Below, piece by piece: positions 1 through 9,463 of a stretch of 16,827 nt of DNA. Location: assembly GCA_019416775.1 (NCBI GenBank), contig DXWR01000142.1:1-16827 (forward strand), read 5' to 3'. This stretch comes from Oscillospiraceae bacterium (GTDB lineage: Bacteria; Bacillota; Clostridia; Oscillospirales; Ruminococcaceae). The notes beneath the pieces are model-generated. The model saw nothing but the letters and a program-made list of their open reading frames with translations, had not been told where the DNA came from and made no database searches. Each line of letters starts with the position of its first letter. Positions within the stretch are counted from its first letter, which is position 1. Both the position numbers and the translations under genes were made by a program.

Positions 1-23
1 GCTAGTGGATCATCTATAATAAT

Positions 24-65
24 CGGAGCAGACTAAACTGGTTCCAATGGTAAGTTCCCGCTCCG
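24..65 (-). other. inverted repeat in the leader of the leftward transcript
   Basis: CGGAGC (24-29) and GCTCCG (60-65) are perfectly complementary across a 30-nt interval. They lie just downstream of the leftward promoter, so the transcript from that promoter could begin with this stem. No U-tract follows, so it does not look like a terminator. The leader is cut by the window edge and I cannot assign it to a known RNA family. Confidence 0.35.
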
Positions 66-84
66 TTATTTTTCGTACTTGTCT

Positions 85-113
85 ACTATACCATTCCATC
101 CCGATCTTGTCAA
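85..113 (-). promoter_or_regulatory. sigma-A promoter firing leftward out of the window
   Basis: On the minus strand there is a perfect -35 TTGACA (113-108), a 17-bp spacer and -10 TATAGT (90-85), preceded by an extended -10 TG. Transcription would start near position 78 and leave the window on the left, divergent from lepA. The gene it serves is not in the window. In many Firmicutes rpsT lies divergent near the holA/lepA region, but that is only a guess here. Confidence 0.75.
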
Positions 114-226
114 CACTTTTTTTCAAAAAATTTTGTTTTCCGGTTTTTTGCCGGGAAGAAGGGGGGAAATGGGACTGATTTTCGGCGGTTTGTCTTTGTT
201 ACCCTCTTTTTTTTCCTGAGGGGATT

Positions 227-235
227 TGTTATAAT
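227..235 (+). promoter_or_regulatory. extended -10 promoter for lepA
   Basis: TGT followed by a perfect TATAAT (230-235) forms an extended -10 element 44 bp upstream of the lepA start. The matching -35 position (207-212) is only a T-run, which an extended -10 can tolerate. Transcription would start near 242. Confidence 0.55.
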
Positions 236-279
236 GACTGTATTCAGACCTTTTCATTGCAGTTACTGGAGGAGAGAAT

Positions 280-2088
<1,809 letters not shown>

Positions 2089-2116
2089 GTTTATGAAAGT
2101 TGCAGGAGGCGACGGA

Positions 2117-2806
2117 ATGAAGAAGAAAAAACTGCTTCACATTGTTGTGACGGTAGTCTGGATCGCAATGCTGGTGCTGCTGGCCATCTTCCAGATGCCC
2201 TATCAGGTGAATCGGATCCAGATCCAATATGAAAGCGCTGCGGCGCTGGACGCGTCCCAGATGACCTTGCGCTATGAATCCGACGGGCAGTTCGGTTATG
2301 CCGGCGGAGACGGCTTTTTGGCAGGAGGCGGCGTGGTTCCTCAGTGCTACACCGATACCTCCACCATTGCCAATGACGGTGGTTACGCGGATTTTCTGTT
2401 GAGCGTCAATCTCAATGATGTTCGCCCCGACCAAATCCGCTTGGACAACTGCGGCGGTGCCTATGACATCACCATCTCCGCCATCCGTTTTTATCAGGGG
2501 GACAAAATGCTCTACACCATTGAGGGGAAAGAGCTTTTCCAGGTGTTTTCCACCAACGAGCTGATCACCATGACCCAGGAAGAAAACGGCATTCATTTGG
2601 TGGCACAGGATTCCACCGGGGATTTGAACGACGGTTTTCTGGTCTCCCAAAATGGGTTTGCCGGGCTGCTTGGCAGCCACACCCAGCATTACTCCTGGTA
2701 TCATCTGGTGATGGCGCTGGTGTATACCCTGATTTGGGCAGGGATCCTCTTTGGCTCCCAGTTGATCAATAAATTGGAAGCCCGTCCGGTGAAGCAAAGA
2801 TCGTAA
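2117..2806 (+). CDS. unrecognised membrane protein with an extracellular beta-rich domain
   Basis: I do not recognise this 229-residue protein. It has an N-terminal transmembrane segment after a run of lysines (MKKKKLLHIVVTVVWIAMLV, continuing hydrophobic to about residue 25), a polar region of roughly 170 residues predicted to lie outside, and a second hydrophobic helix near the C-terminus (about 198-218) followed by a basic tail. The outer part has alternating hydrophobic residues and two cysteines (VPQCYTD and LDNCGG) that could pair. Its pattern recalls the beta-sandwich domain at the front of some polysaccharide-assembly membrane proteins, but this is a weak inference. The ATG at 2117 is preferred over the one at 2093 because AGGAGG (2104-2109) lies 7 nt before it and it gives a clean signal-anchor. 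It probably shares the lepA transcript and is followed by a terminator. Confidence 0.8.
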   Translation: MKKKKLLHIVVTVVWIAMLVLLAIFQMPYQVNRIQIQYESAAALDASQMTLRYESDGQFGYAGGDGFLAGGGVVPQCYTDTSTIANDGGYADFLLSVNLNDVRPDQIRLDNCGGAYDITISAIRFYQGDKMLYTIEGKELFQVFSTNELITMTQEENGIHLVAQDSTGDLNDGFLVSQNGFAGLLGSHTQHYSWYHLVMALVYTLIWAGILFGSQLINKLEARPVKQRS

Positions 2807-2821
2807 AAGCAAGGAAATGTT

Positions 2822-2852
2822 TGCCTCGAAAAAATTTTTCGGGGCATTTTTT
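2822..2852 (+). terminator. intrinsic terminator after the lepA-membrane protein unit
   Basis: A 10-bp stem pairs 2822-2831 with 2837-2846 (one G-U pair) around a short A/T loop, followed directly by six T (2847-2852). It closes the unit before the nifJ promoter. Confidence 0.85.
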
Positions 2853-2943
2853 CTGCCTTTTCGGGGAAAAACCCCAATAGGACAGCCAATTTTCAAAGAG
2901 AAGAAAACAATGAAAGTTTTTCACTTCTTTCCCCGGTTTTTAC

Positions 2944-2972
2944 TTTACAACGGACAGAATACGTGATAAAAT
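2944..2972 (+). promoter_or_regulatory. sigma-A promoter of nifJ
   Basis: TTTACA (2944-2949), a 17-bp spacer and TAAAAT (2967-2972) with an extended -10 TGA just before it. Transcription would start near 2979, giving a leader of about 108 nt. The near-consensus promoter fits the high expression expected for PFOR in an anaerobe. Confidence 0.8.
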
Positions 2973-2984
2973 GTAACCGTATCA

Positions 2985-3062
2985 AAGTGCCAGAAACCGG
3001 CAGGCCGATGTTTGGTTCGGCCAAGGCGGGTTTGCCCGCCGGGAAAAAGGGAAGCGGCACTT
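2985..3062 (+). other. structured 5' leader of nifJ (candidate cis-regulatory RNA)
   Basis: The leader can fold into a closed multi-branch structure. The outer helix is AAGTGCC (2985-2991) with GGCACTT (3056-3062), 7 perfect pairs. Inside are two perfect 6-bp hairpins: GGCCGA (3003-3008) with TCGGCC (3017-3022), and GGCGGG (3025-3030) with CCCGCC (3035-3040). A competing pairing, CCGGC (2997-3001) with GCCGG (3038-3042), would exclude the second hairpin. No U-tract follows, so it is not an ordinary terminator. The outer helix ends 8 nt before the Shine-Dalgarno AAGGAGG (3071-3077). I do not recognise it as a named riboswitch; a regulatory role is inference. Confidence 0.4.
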
Positions 3063-3086
3063 AAATTCATAAGGAGGACACATCCA

Positions 3087-6000
3087 ATGGCTATCAAAAG
3101 AAAAATGAAAACGATGGATGGTAATACCGCTGCGGCGTATGTCAGCTATGCGTTTACCGATGTGGCGGCAATCTACCCCATCACCCCCTCTTCCCCCATG
3201 GCAGACGTGACCGATAAATGGGCGGCCCAGGGCAAGAAAAACCTGTTCGGCGAAACGGTCAAGGTAACGGAAATGGAATCGGAGGGCGGCGCCGCCGGTG
3301 CGGTTCACGGTTCTCTGACTGCCGGTGCGTTGACCACCACCTACACTGCTTCCCAGGGCCTGCTTTTGATGATCCCCAATATGTATAAGATTGCCGGCGA
3401 GCTGCTCCCCGCCGTCATCGATGTTTCTGCCCGTGCGCTGGCCAGCCACGCACTGAGCATCTTCGGCGACCACCAGGACGTATATGCCTGCCGTCAGACC
3501 GGCTTTGCCATGCTGGCTTCCACCAATGCACAGGAAATCATGGATCTGGGCGCTGTGGCTCACCTTTCCGCCATCAAGGGCCGGGTTCCCTTCCTGCACT
3601 TCTTTGATGGTTTCCGCACCAGCCACGAATATCAGAAAGTTGCTGTGTGGGATAACGAAGATCTGGCTGATATGCTGGACTATGACGCAGTCAACGAGTT
3701 CCGTCACCGCTCCCTGAACCCGGAACACCCGGCACAGAGAGGTACTGCGCAGAACCCCGACGTGTTCTTCCAGGCAAGAGAAGCCAGCAACAAGTATTAC
3801 GATGCTCTGCCCGGCGTGGTAGAAGATTACATGAACCAGGTCAATGAAAAGTTGGGCACCAATTACGGCCTGTTCAACTATGTGGGCGCTCCCGACGCAG
3901 AACACGTCATCGTGGCCATGGGCAGCGTCTGCGACACCATCGGCGAAGCCATCAACTACCTGAATGCCAACGGCGAAAAGGTGGGCCTGGTGAAGGTTCG
4001 TCTGTACCGTCCCTTCGTGGGCGACAAGCTGGTGGAATGTCTGCCGGATACCGTCAAGCAGATCAGCGTTCTGGACCGCACCAAGGAGCCCGGCGCCATC
4101 GGCGAGCCCCTGTACCTGGATGTGGTGGCTGCTCTCAACGGCACCAAGTTCAACAATGTTACCATCTTCGGCGGCCGCTACGGTCTGGGCAGCAAGGACA
4201 CCACTCCCGCTCAGATCATCGCCGTATACCGCAATAAGGACAAGAAGCGCTTCACTATCGGCATTGATGACGATGTGACCTACCTGTCCCTGCCCATCGG
4301 CGAAAATCCGGACACCACCCCGGCCGGCATCAAGAGCTGCAAGTTCTGGGGCCTGGGCGCAGACGGCACCGTTGGCGCCAACAAGAACTCTGTTAAGATC
4401 ATCGGTGACCACACCGACATGAACGTACAGGCTTACTTCGATTATGACTCCAAGAAGTCCGGCGGCGTCACCATCTCCCACCTGCGGTTTGGCCACGCCC
4501 CCATCACTTCTACCTACCTCATCGACAAGGCTGACTTCGTTGCTTGCCACAATCCTTCTTATGTGCGCAAGTACGACATGGTCAGCGATGTCAAGCCCGG
4601 CGGCACCTTCCTGCTCAACTGTGAGTGGACCGGCGAAGAGCTGGATAAGGAACTGCCCGGCCAGATGAAGCGCTACATCGCACAGAACAACATTCAGTTC
4701 TACACCATCGACGGTGTGAAGCTGGGCCGTGAAATCGGTCTGGGACGTCGGATCAACACCGTGCTCCAGAGCGCCTTCTTTAAACTGGCTAACATCATCC
4801 CTGCGGAAGATGCCATCCAGTACATGAAGGATGCCGCTACCGCTTCTTACTCCAAGAAGGGCGAAGAAATTGTCAAGATGAACCATAACGCCATCGAACG
4901 CGGTGCGCAGGAAGTGGTGAAGGTTGACGTTCCCGAGTCCTGGAAGGATTGCCCCGATGAAGACCTGAATGTGAAGGTGGAGTGCGACAATAAGTACCTC
5001 AGCGATTATATCAACGAAGTGCTGATCCCCGTCAATGCCCAGGCCGGCAACAAGCTGCCCGTTTCCGCTTTCGCCAACCGTGCTGACGGCCAGGTTCCGC
5101 TGGGAAGCTCTGCCTTTGAAAAGCGCGGCATCGCCATCGACGTTCCGGTTTGGAACAATGAAAACTGCATCCAGTGCAACTTCTGCTCCTACGTCTGCCC
5201 CCACGGCTGTATCCGTCCCGTAGTGATGACCGAGGAAGAAAAGAACAATGTACCGGAAGGCACCAAGGTTTTGGGCCTCACTGGCATCAACGGTTTGTAC
5301 TTCGGCATGAGTGTGTCTGTGATGGACTGCACCGGCTGCGGCAGCTGTGCCAACGTCTGCCCCGGCAAGAAGGGTGCCAAGGCTCTGGAAATGAAGCCTC
5401 TGGAAACCCAGTACGACAAGCAGGCTTTCTTCGATTACGGCATCAACCTGCCTGAAAAGAAGGAAGTGGCTGAGAAATTCAAGCCCACTACCGTCAAGGG
5501 CAGCCAGTTCCGCAAACCTTATCTGGAATTCTCCGGCGCCTGCGCAGGCTGCGGCGAAACTCCTTACGCCAAGCTGGCTACCCAGATCTGCGGCGATCGG
5601 ATGTACATCGCCAACGCCACCGGCTGCTCCTCCATCTGGGGCGGCAGCTCTCCCTCCACTCCTTACACCACCGACCACCGCGGCTTCGGTCCTGCTTGGG
5701 CAAACTCCCTGTTCGAGGACAACGCGGAATACGGCTACGGTATGTACACCGCTCAGAAGACTCTGCGCAACAAGCTGATCAACAAGCTGGCTGCCAAGCT
5801 GCCTGAGGTGGAAAACGCTGAAGTGAAGGAAGCCATTGAAACCTATCTGGCCACCAAGGATGACGGCAATGCCAACCGCGTGGCTACCGACAACCTGGTT
5901 GCTGCTCTGGAAAACTGCGGCTGCGATTTCGCCAAGGAAATCCTGGAAGAGAAGGAATTCCTCTCCAAGAAGTCCTGCTGGATCTTCGGCGGCGACGGCT

Positions 6001-6620
6001 GGGCTTACGATATCGGCTTCGGCGGTTTGGACCACGTGCTGGCCTCCAACGAAGACGTGAATGTCATGGTGTTCGATACCGAAGTGTACTCCAACACCGG
6101 CGGACAGTCTTCTAAGTCCACTCCCGAAGGCGCCATCGCTCAGTTTGCAGCGGCTGGTAAGGAAACCAAGAAAAAAGACCTGGCTGCCATCGCCATGAGC
6201 TACGGCTACATCTATGTGGCTCAGATCGCCCAGGGCGCCGACCGCAACCAGTGCATCAAGGCCATGGTGGAAGCGGAAAGCTACAACGGTCCTTCTCTGA
6301 TCATTGCTTACGCTCCCTGCATCAACCACGGCATTAAGGCTGGTATGAGCAAGGCGCAGGACGAAGAAAAGAAGGCTGTGGATACCGGTTACTGGCACCT
6401 GTTCCGCTACGATCCTCGTCGTACCGCGGAAGGCAAGAACCCCTTCCAGCTGGATTCCAAGGCTCCGACCATGAATTATCAGGACTTCCTGATGGGCGAA
6501 GTTCGGTACAATGTATTGGCCCGGACCAATCCCGAACGTGCTCAGAAGCTGTTTGCGGAAGCCGAAGCCAATGCCAAGGCCAAGTACGAGCACCTGGTGA
6601 AGCTGGCTGCGGAAGAGTAA
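3087..6620 (+). CDS. nifJ: pyruvate:ferredoxin (flavodoxin) oxidoreductase
   Basis: Oxidises pyruvate with CoA to acetyl-CoA and CO2, reducing ferredoxin; the central cytoplasmic step of clostridial fermentation. This is the single-chain form, 1177 residues, the usual length. Visible in order: the N-terminal domain with YPITPSSPM (Thr33), the TPP-activating Glu66 in SEGG and Arg116; two [4Fe-4S] ferredoxin motifs (Cys694/697/700/704 and Cys748/751/754/758); the third-cluster cysteines 819, 822, 847 and 1078; and the TPP-Mg site GDGWAYDIG (from 969) with NTGGQSSKS (from 1003). The ATG at 3087 is chosen over an upstream in-frame GTG because AAGGAGG (3071-3077) precedes it and the protein then starts as homologues do. 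It stands alone between its own promoter and terminator. Its 1,177 codons include no TTA, CTA or TCA, a sign of strong codon selection for high expression. Confidence 0.97.
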   Translation: MAIKRKMKTMDGNTAAAYVSYAFTDVAAIYPITPSSPMADVTDKWAAQGKKNLFGETVKVTEMESEGGAAGAVHGSLTAGALTTTYTASQGLLLMIPNMYKIAGELLPAVIDVSARALASHALSIFGDHQDVYACRQTGFAMLASTNAQEIMDLGAVAHLSAIKGRVPFLHFFDGFRTSHEYQKVAVWDNEDLADMLDYDAVNEFRHRSLNPEHPAQRGTAQNPDVFFQAREASNKYYDALPGVVEDYMNQVNEKLGTNYGLFNYVGAPDAEHVIVAMGSVCDTIGEAINYLNANGEKVGLVKVRLYRPFVGDKLVECLPDTVKQISVLDRTKEPGAIGEPLYLDVVAALNGTKFNNVTIFGGRYGLGSKDTTPAQIIAVYRNKDKKRFTIGIDDDVTYLSLPIGENPDTTPAGIKSCKFWGLGADGTVGANKNSVKIIGDHTDMNVQAYFDYDSKKSGGVTISHLRFGHAPITSTYLIDKADFVACHNPSYVRKYDMVSDVKPGGTFLLNCEWTGEELDKELPGQMKRYIAQNNIQFYTIDGVKLGREIGLGRRINTVLQSAFFKLANIIPAEDAIQYMKDAATASYSKKGEEIVKMNHNAIERGAQEVVKVDVPESWKDCPDEDLNVKVECDNKYLSDYINEVLIPVNAQAGNKLPVSAFANRADGQVPLGSSAFEKRGIAIDVPVWNNENCIQCNFCSYVCPHGCIRPVVMTEEEKNNVPEGTKVLGLTGINGLYFGMSVSVMDCTGCGSCANVCPGKKGAKALEMKPLETQYDKQAFFDYGINLPEKKEVAEKFKPTTVKGSQFRKPYLEFSGACAGCGETPYAKLATQICGDRMYIANATGCSSIWGGSSPSTPYTTDHRGFGPAWANSLFEDNAEYGYGMYTAQKTLRNKLINKLAAKLPEVENAEVKEAIETYLATKDDGNANRVATDNLVAALENCGCDFAKEILEEKEFLSKKSCWIFGGDGWAYDIGFGGLDHVLASNEDVNVMVFDTEVYSNTGGQSSKSTPEGAIAQFAAAGKETKKKDLAAIAMSYGYIYVAQIAQGADRNQCIKAMVEAESYNGPSLIIAYAPCINHGIKAGMSKAQDEEKKAVDTGYWHLFRYDPRRTAEGKNPFQLDSKAPTMNYQDFLMGEVRYNVLARTNPERAQKLFAEAEANAKAKYEHLVKLAAEE

Positions 6621-6655
6621 TCTTTCCACATCGCTAAGCAAATATGCAACTTTTG

Positions 6656-6687
6656 GAGGCAGGCCTAAGAGCCTGCCTCTTTCTTTG
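6656..6687 (+). terminator. intrinsic terminator of nifJ
   Basis: A perfect 9-bp stem GAGGCAGGC (6656-6664) and GCCTGCCTC (6671-6679) with a 6-nt loop, followed by a T-rich run (6680-6687). Confidence 0.9.
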
Positions 6688-6727
6688 TCAAAATGCAAAA
6701 TTGACGGTGGATTTCGGCGGATTTTCT

Positions 6728-6756
6728 TTGACAGTTTCCAGCTTTTGTCGTACAAT
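6728..6756 (+). promoter_or_regulatory. sigma-A promoter of the lipoprotein-holA-pyrE operon
   Basis: Consensus -35 TTGACA (6728-6733), 17-bp spacer and -10 TACAAT (6751-6756), placed 31 bp before the lipoprotein start codon. It is the only clear promoter before holA and pyrE. Confidence 0.8.
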
Positions 6757-6787
6757 ATGGGTAGAACCGAATCGAAGGAGACCGGCT

Positions 6788-7204
6788 ATGAAACTGAAAC
6801 TATCCGCAACGGTGGCAGTGCTGCTGAGCTTTTGCTTCCTTCTTATGGGGTGCAGCCAGCAGACATCTGTCCAGGAAGCCACAGCATCTACCCCACAAAC
6901 CCTCTCGGAATATGTACAAGCCAATGAAACCTCCTTGCACTATCTGTTGGGTATCAACGACGGTGACGATGTCACCCTGACAGCAGAAGAAGACGTGTTG
7001 AAGATTTGTTATTTTTATCCTGCCGGCATTCATCCCGAACAGGAACTTTTGGATCATGCCGCAGAAAACAACCGCTTGAATTGGCAGGAGGCGGCGGATC
7101 GCATGACCCGGGATTTGGGAATTACCATCACGGTCAGTGCTACTTATCAGACCGATGATGGAACGGTATTGGCAAGCTATGAATGTGTGGGTGCGGCAGG
7201 ATAA
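6788..7204 (+). CDS. small secreted lipoprotein, DUF4854-like
   Basis: A 138-residue predicted lipoprotein. It begins with a basic, hydrophobic signal peptide and a lipobox LMGC with the lipidated Cys at 22, followed by a short Ser/Thr/Gln-rich linker. The mature part (from SEYVQAN) is acidic and ends in the strand-like segment ITVSATYQTDDGTVLASYEC. This layout resembles small clostridial lipoproteins carrying a DUF4854-type domain; I give that as a pattern-based guess, with no known function. The ATG at 6788 is preferred over an upstream in-frame start because of the GAAGGAG site about 9 nt before it and the proper signal peptide. The holA gene starts 25 bp after the stop with no terminator between, so an essential replication gene depends on this transcript. 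Confidence 0.85.
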   Translation: MKLKLSATVAVLLSFCFLLMGCSQQTSVQEATASTPQTLSEYVQANETSLHYLLGINDGDDVTLTAEEDVLKICYFYPAGIHPEQELLDHAAENNRLNWQEAADRMTRDLGITITVSATYQTDDGTVLASYECVGAAG

Positions 7205-7229
7205 CCCGAACTAGGAAGGGAGGAGCGCC

Positions 7230-8273
7230 ATGGCAAAAAAATCCGGTGTTTCCAACTTCACTCCGGCACAACTGAATACCAGGCTGAAAAAAGGGGAGTT
7301 GCTTCCGGTGTATCTGCTGTACGGGCCGGAGCAGGGGCTTTTGCAGGCCATGGCAGAACGGGTGATGGAGGCGGCAGTTCCCAAAGAAAACCAGCCCATG
7401 CTTCTCAACCGGTTGGAGGGGGAGAAGCTGGGGATAGATCAGCTGTTGGCTCTTTGCCGGACAGTACCCTTTTTGGGAGACCGGCGGTGTGTGGCGGTGA
7501 GTGATTTTCCTCTGGATAAATTGGGGAAAGCCGATGGGGAAGCCATGAAGCAGCTGCTTGCTGCTCCCAGTCCCTTTACGGTGCTGCTGCTTACCTATTC
7601 CAATCCGGAATTAGATCTTACCAAAGCCAAATGGAAACCTTATCTGGAAGCCATCCGAAAGGTAGGGGCGGTTTGTGAATTTACCCACAAAACCCCCAGT
7701 GAGCTGGTAAAAGCCCTCTGTACCTACTGTGCCAAACGGGGCGGAAGCCTATCGGCACAAACCGCCGCCTTTTTGGTGGATCGGTGCGGGGTGGAATACA
7801 GCCTTTTAACGGCAGAAACCGATAAGCTGCTGGCCTATACCCAGGGGCGGGAGATTACCCGGGAGGACATCCAACAGCTTTGCAGCAAAACCATTGAGCG
7901 CAGCGCCTTTGATTTAGCGGCAGCGCTGGTGGAAGGACGGGCCAAAGATGCCTTTACTATGCTGGAGGAACTGTTCGCTTTGCAGCAAAAACCGGTGATG
8001 ATCCTGGGCGCAGTCAGCGCCAGCTTTTTGGATCTGTACCGGTTGCGGCTGGCTTTGGACAGCGGTCGGAGCGTTTCTCAGCTGGCCCAGGATTTTGGAT
8101 ATCGCAGCAGCTGGCGGTTGGAACGGATGGTACGGCAAGCAGGGAAATATCCCTTAAAGCGGATTCAAAACTGTGTGCTGGCATTGGCGGAAGCGGACAG
8201 GCTGCTGAAATCTTCCAAAATGGAGGACAGTGTGATCCTGGAAACTGCCATGGGCAGAATGCTGTCCCACTAA
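7230..8273 (+). CDS. holA: DNA polymerase III subunit delta (clamp loader)
   Basis: Delta opens the beta sliding clamp as part of the clamp-loader complex at the replication fork. The 347 residues fit the family (about 340-350). The N-terminal LLPVYLLYGPEQGLL (24-38) is the degenerate AAA+ nucleotide-site region typical of delta, which does not bind ATP itself. The protein then shows the soluble helical pattern of the three-domain delta fold, with a C-terminal helical domain that packs into the clamp-loader collar. The start at 7230 follows a strong GGGAGGAG site. It lies 25 bp after the lipoprotein gene and 33 bp before pyrE, so the three are probably one operon. In Bacillus, holA (yqeN) lies close to lepA; here the two are 5 kb apart with nifJ between. 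Confidence 0.93.
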   Translation: MAKKSGVSNFTPAQLNTRLKKGELLPVYLLYGPEQGLLQAMAERVMEAAVPKENQPMLLNRLEGEKLGIDQLLALCRTVPFLGDRRCVAVSDFPLDKLGKADGEAMKQLLAAPSPFTVLLLTYSNPELDLTKAKWKPYLEAIRKVGAVCEFTHKTPSELVKALCTYCAKRGGSLSAQTAAFLVDRCGVEYSLLTAETDKLLAYTQGREITREDIQQLCSKTIERSAFDLAAALVEGRAKDAFTMLEELFALQQKPVMILGAVSASFLDLYRLRLALDSGRSVSQLAQDFGYRSSWRLERMVRQAGKYPLKRIQNCVLALAEADRLLKSSKMEDSVILETAMGRMLSH

Positions 8274-8306
8274 AAATCAATGAAAAAACAGAAAGGATGA
8301 GCAAGA

Positions 8307-8969
8307 ATGCTGACCCCAAAGAAAATCGAATTTATTGAATTTATGATGAGCGCAGACGTGCTGCGGTTCGGTGATTTTATCACCAAAAGCGGCCGGCGCA
8401 CCCCTTATTTCATCAACACCGGCAATTACAAAACCGGCGCCCAGATCGCAGCCTTGGGTAAATATTACGCCACTTTGGTGAAGGAAACGGTAGGGGACAA
8501 CTTTACTGCCATGTTTGGTCCTGCGTACAAGGGAATTCCGTTGGCTGCCAGCTGTGCGGCAGAGCTGTATACCCTGTTCGGAATCGACAAGCCCTATTTC
8601 TTCAACCGCAAGGAAGCCAAGGACCACGGTGAAGGCGGCAGCCTCATTGGCTACAAGCCCATGGACGGAGATAAGGTGATCATCATCGAGGACGTGATCA
8701 CTGCCGGTACTGCGGTGCGGGAAACTCTGCCGGTGCTGCAATCCGCGGCTAAGGTGACGGTGGAGGATATGTTTATCTCGGTCAACCGCTGCGAAGTGGG
8801 TCAGACGCCCGGGAAAACCGCCATTACCGAAGTGGAAGAAGAATTCGGCATCAAGGTTCATGCGTTGGTGACGGTGGAGGATATCCGGGATTACCTCACC
8901 CAAAAAGGCGGCTACGAAGAACTGGTTGGCCGGATGAAGGAATACATGGATCAGTACTGCGTGCTGTAA
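8307..8969 (+). CDS. pyrE: orotate phosphoribosyltransferase
   Basis: Converts orotate and PRPP to orotidine 5'-monophosphate and pyrophosphate, the fifth step of de novo pyrimidine synthesis. The 220 residues fit the family. The 13-residue PRPP signature is VIIIEDVITAGTA (124-136). The flexible catalytic loop carries RKEAKDHGEGG (101-111) with its lysines and glycines, and GPAYKGIPLA (71-80) is the other conserved loop. The start at 8307 follows an AAGGATGAG site. It is the last gene of the lipoprotein-holA-pyrE unit. No other pyr gene is in the window, and I see no PyrR-type attenuator before pyrE. Confidence 0.96.
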   Translation: MLTPKKIEFIEFMMSADVLRFGDFITKSGRRTPYFINTGNYKTGAQIAALGKYYATLVKETVGDNFTAMFGPAYKGIPLAASCAAELYTLFGIDKPYFFNRKEAKDHGEGGSLIGYKPMDGDKVIIIEDVITAGTAVRETLPVLQSAAKVTVEDMFISVNRCEVGQTPGKTAITEVEEEFGIKVHALVTVEDIRDYLTQKGGYEELVGRMKEYMDQYCVL

Positions 8970-8990
8970 AAAATCTTAAAATAGAATCAG

Positions 8991-9019
8991 TCCCCCTGGA
9001 AAAACCCAGGGGGATTTTT
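8991..9019 (+). terminator. intrinsic terminator after pyrE
   Basis: A perfect 9-bp stem TCCCCCTGG (8991-8999) and CCAGGGGGA (9006-9014) around a 6-nt loop, then TTTTT (9015-9019). Read from the other strand the hairpin is followed by only a weakly T-rich stretch, so it may partly serve the convergent gene as well. Confidence 0.92.
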
Positions 9020-9030
9020 GTATGCTTGGT

Positions 9031-9336
9031 TCACATCAATTTCCCACCCAATCGGAGCATCATCTCCTGCCACTCTTGTTTGCGATGAGGAGAAATTTCT
9101 GCGGTGAGTTGGATGGGATGGCTTTCCGTGGGAAGGAAACTGCCGGGGGTGTAGAGCATACCGCTGCTGATTCCGCCGCCCAAGGTCTCCGGGATGGGCA
9201 TGGTGTAGTGAGGCGCTGAGGTGGTGTTGGATTGCCAGAGCCGCACCCGGCTGGTTTGAAAATGGGCTTTTACCAACTCTGCCGCTTCCTGGGCTTGCTG
9301 TGTTCTGGAAAACTGGGCCGTCACACGCTGATTCAA
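9031..9336 (-). CDS. hypothetical small protein, possible general-stress (YflT-like) fold
   Basis: A 101-residue protein with no signal peptide or membrane helix. The N-terminus (VTAQFSRTQQAQEAAELVKAH) and C-terminus (PIQLTAEISPHRKQEWQEMM, ending RLGGKLM) each look like a strand followed by a helix. They are separated by a Gly/Pro/Ser-rich middle. This split arrangement resembles small proteins related to the YflT/17M general-stress family, but the match is by eye and weak. The ATG at 9336 has a GGGAGAG site just upstream. It lies downstream of the Hsp20 pair, after a good terminator; no clear promoter of its own is visible in 9337-9407. It converges on pyrE. It is probably real given its ribosome site and ordinary composition. 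Confidence 0.65.
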   Translation of the reverse strand: MNQRVTAQFSRTQQAQEAAELVKAHFQTSRVRLWQSNTTSAPHYTMPIPETLGGGISSGMLYTPGSFLPTESHPIQLTAEISPHRKQEWQEMMLRLGGKLM

Positions 9337-9407
9337 TGCAATCTCTCCCTTCCGGGAGTAGTGTGGCTGATCTTGATTTAAAGTATCCCTGGAAAAATTA
9401 GGCAGAC

Positions 9408-9446
9408 AAAAAGGCCGGAGCCTTCCGTTTGATGGGAAAGCTCCGG
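9408..9446 (-). terminator. intrinsic terminator of the Hsp20 pair
   Basis: On the minus strand a 12-bp stem (9446-9435 with 9426-9415, one G-U pair) with an 8-nt loop is followed by CC and TTTTT (9412-9408). It lies 18 bp after the downstream Hsp20 stop codon. Confidence 0.9.
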
Positions 9447-9463
9447 TTGTAATTTATTTCAGA

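Noticed and set aside
3025..3050. A terminator in the nifJ leader
   Set aside because: The GC hairpin at 3025-3040 is followed by an A/G-rich stretch, not a U-tract.
3012..3086. N-terminal extension of nifJ from an upstream in-frame start
   Set aside because: It would lie inside the structured leader, without a ribosome site; homologues begin at the later ATG.
2982..6755. A minus-strand open frame of about 1,257 codons opposite nifJ
   Set aside because: It is in codon register with nifJ and stays open only because nifJ avoids TTA, CTA and TCA. The translation is low-complexity, rich in V, G, H and A, with no domain and no ribosome site.
6644..6787. N-terminal extension of the lipoprotein
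   Set aside because: It overlaps the nifJ terminator and the operon promoter and would bury the signal peptide.
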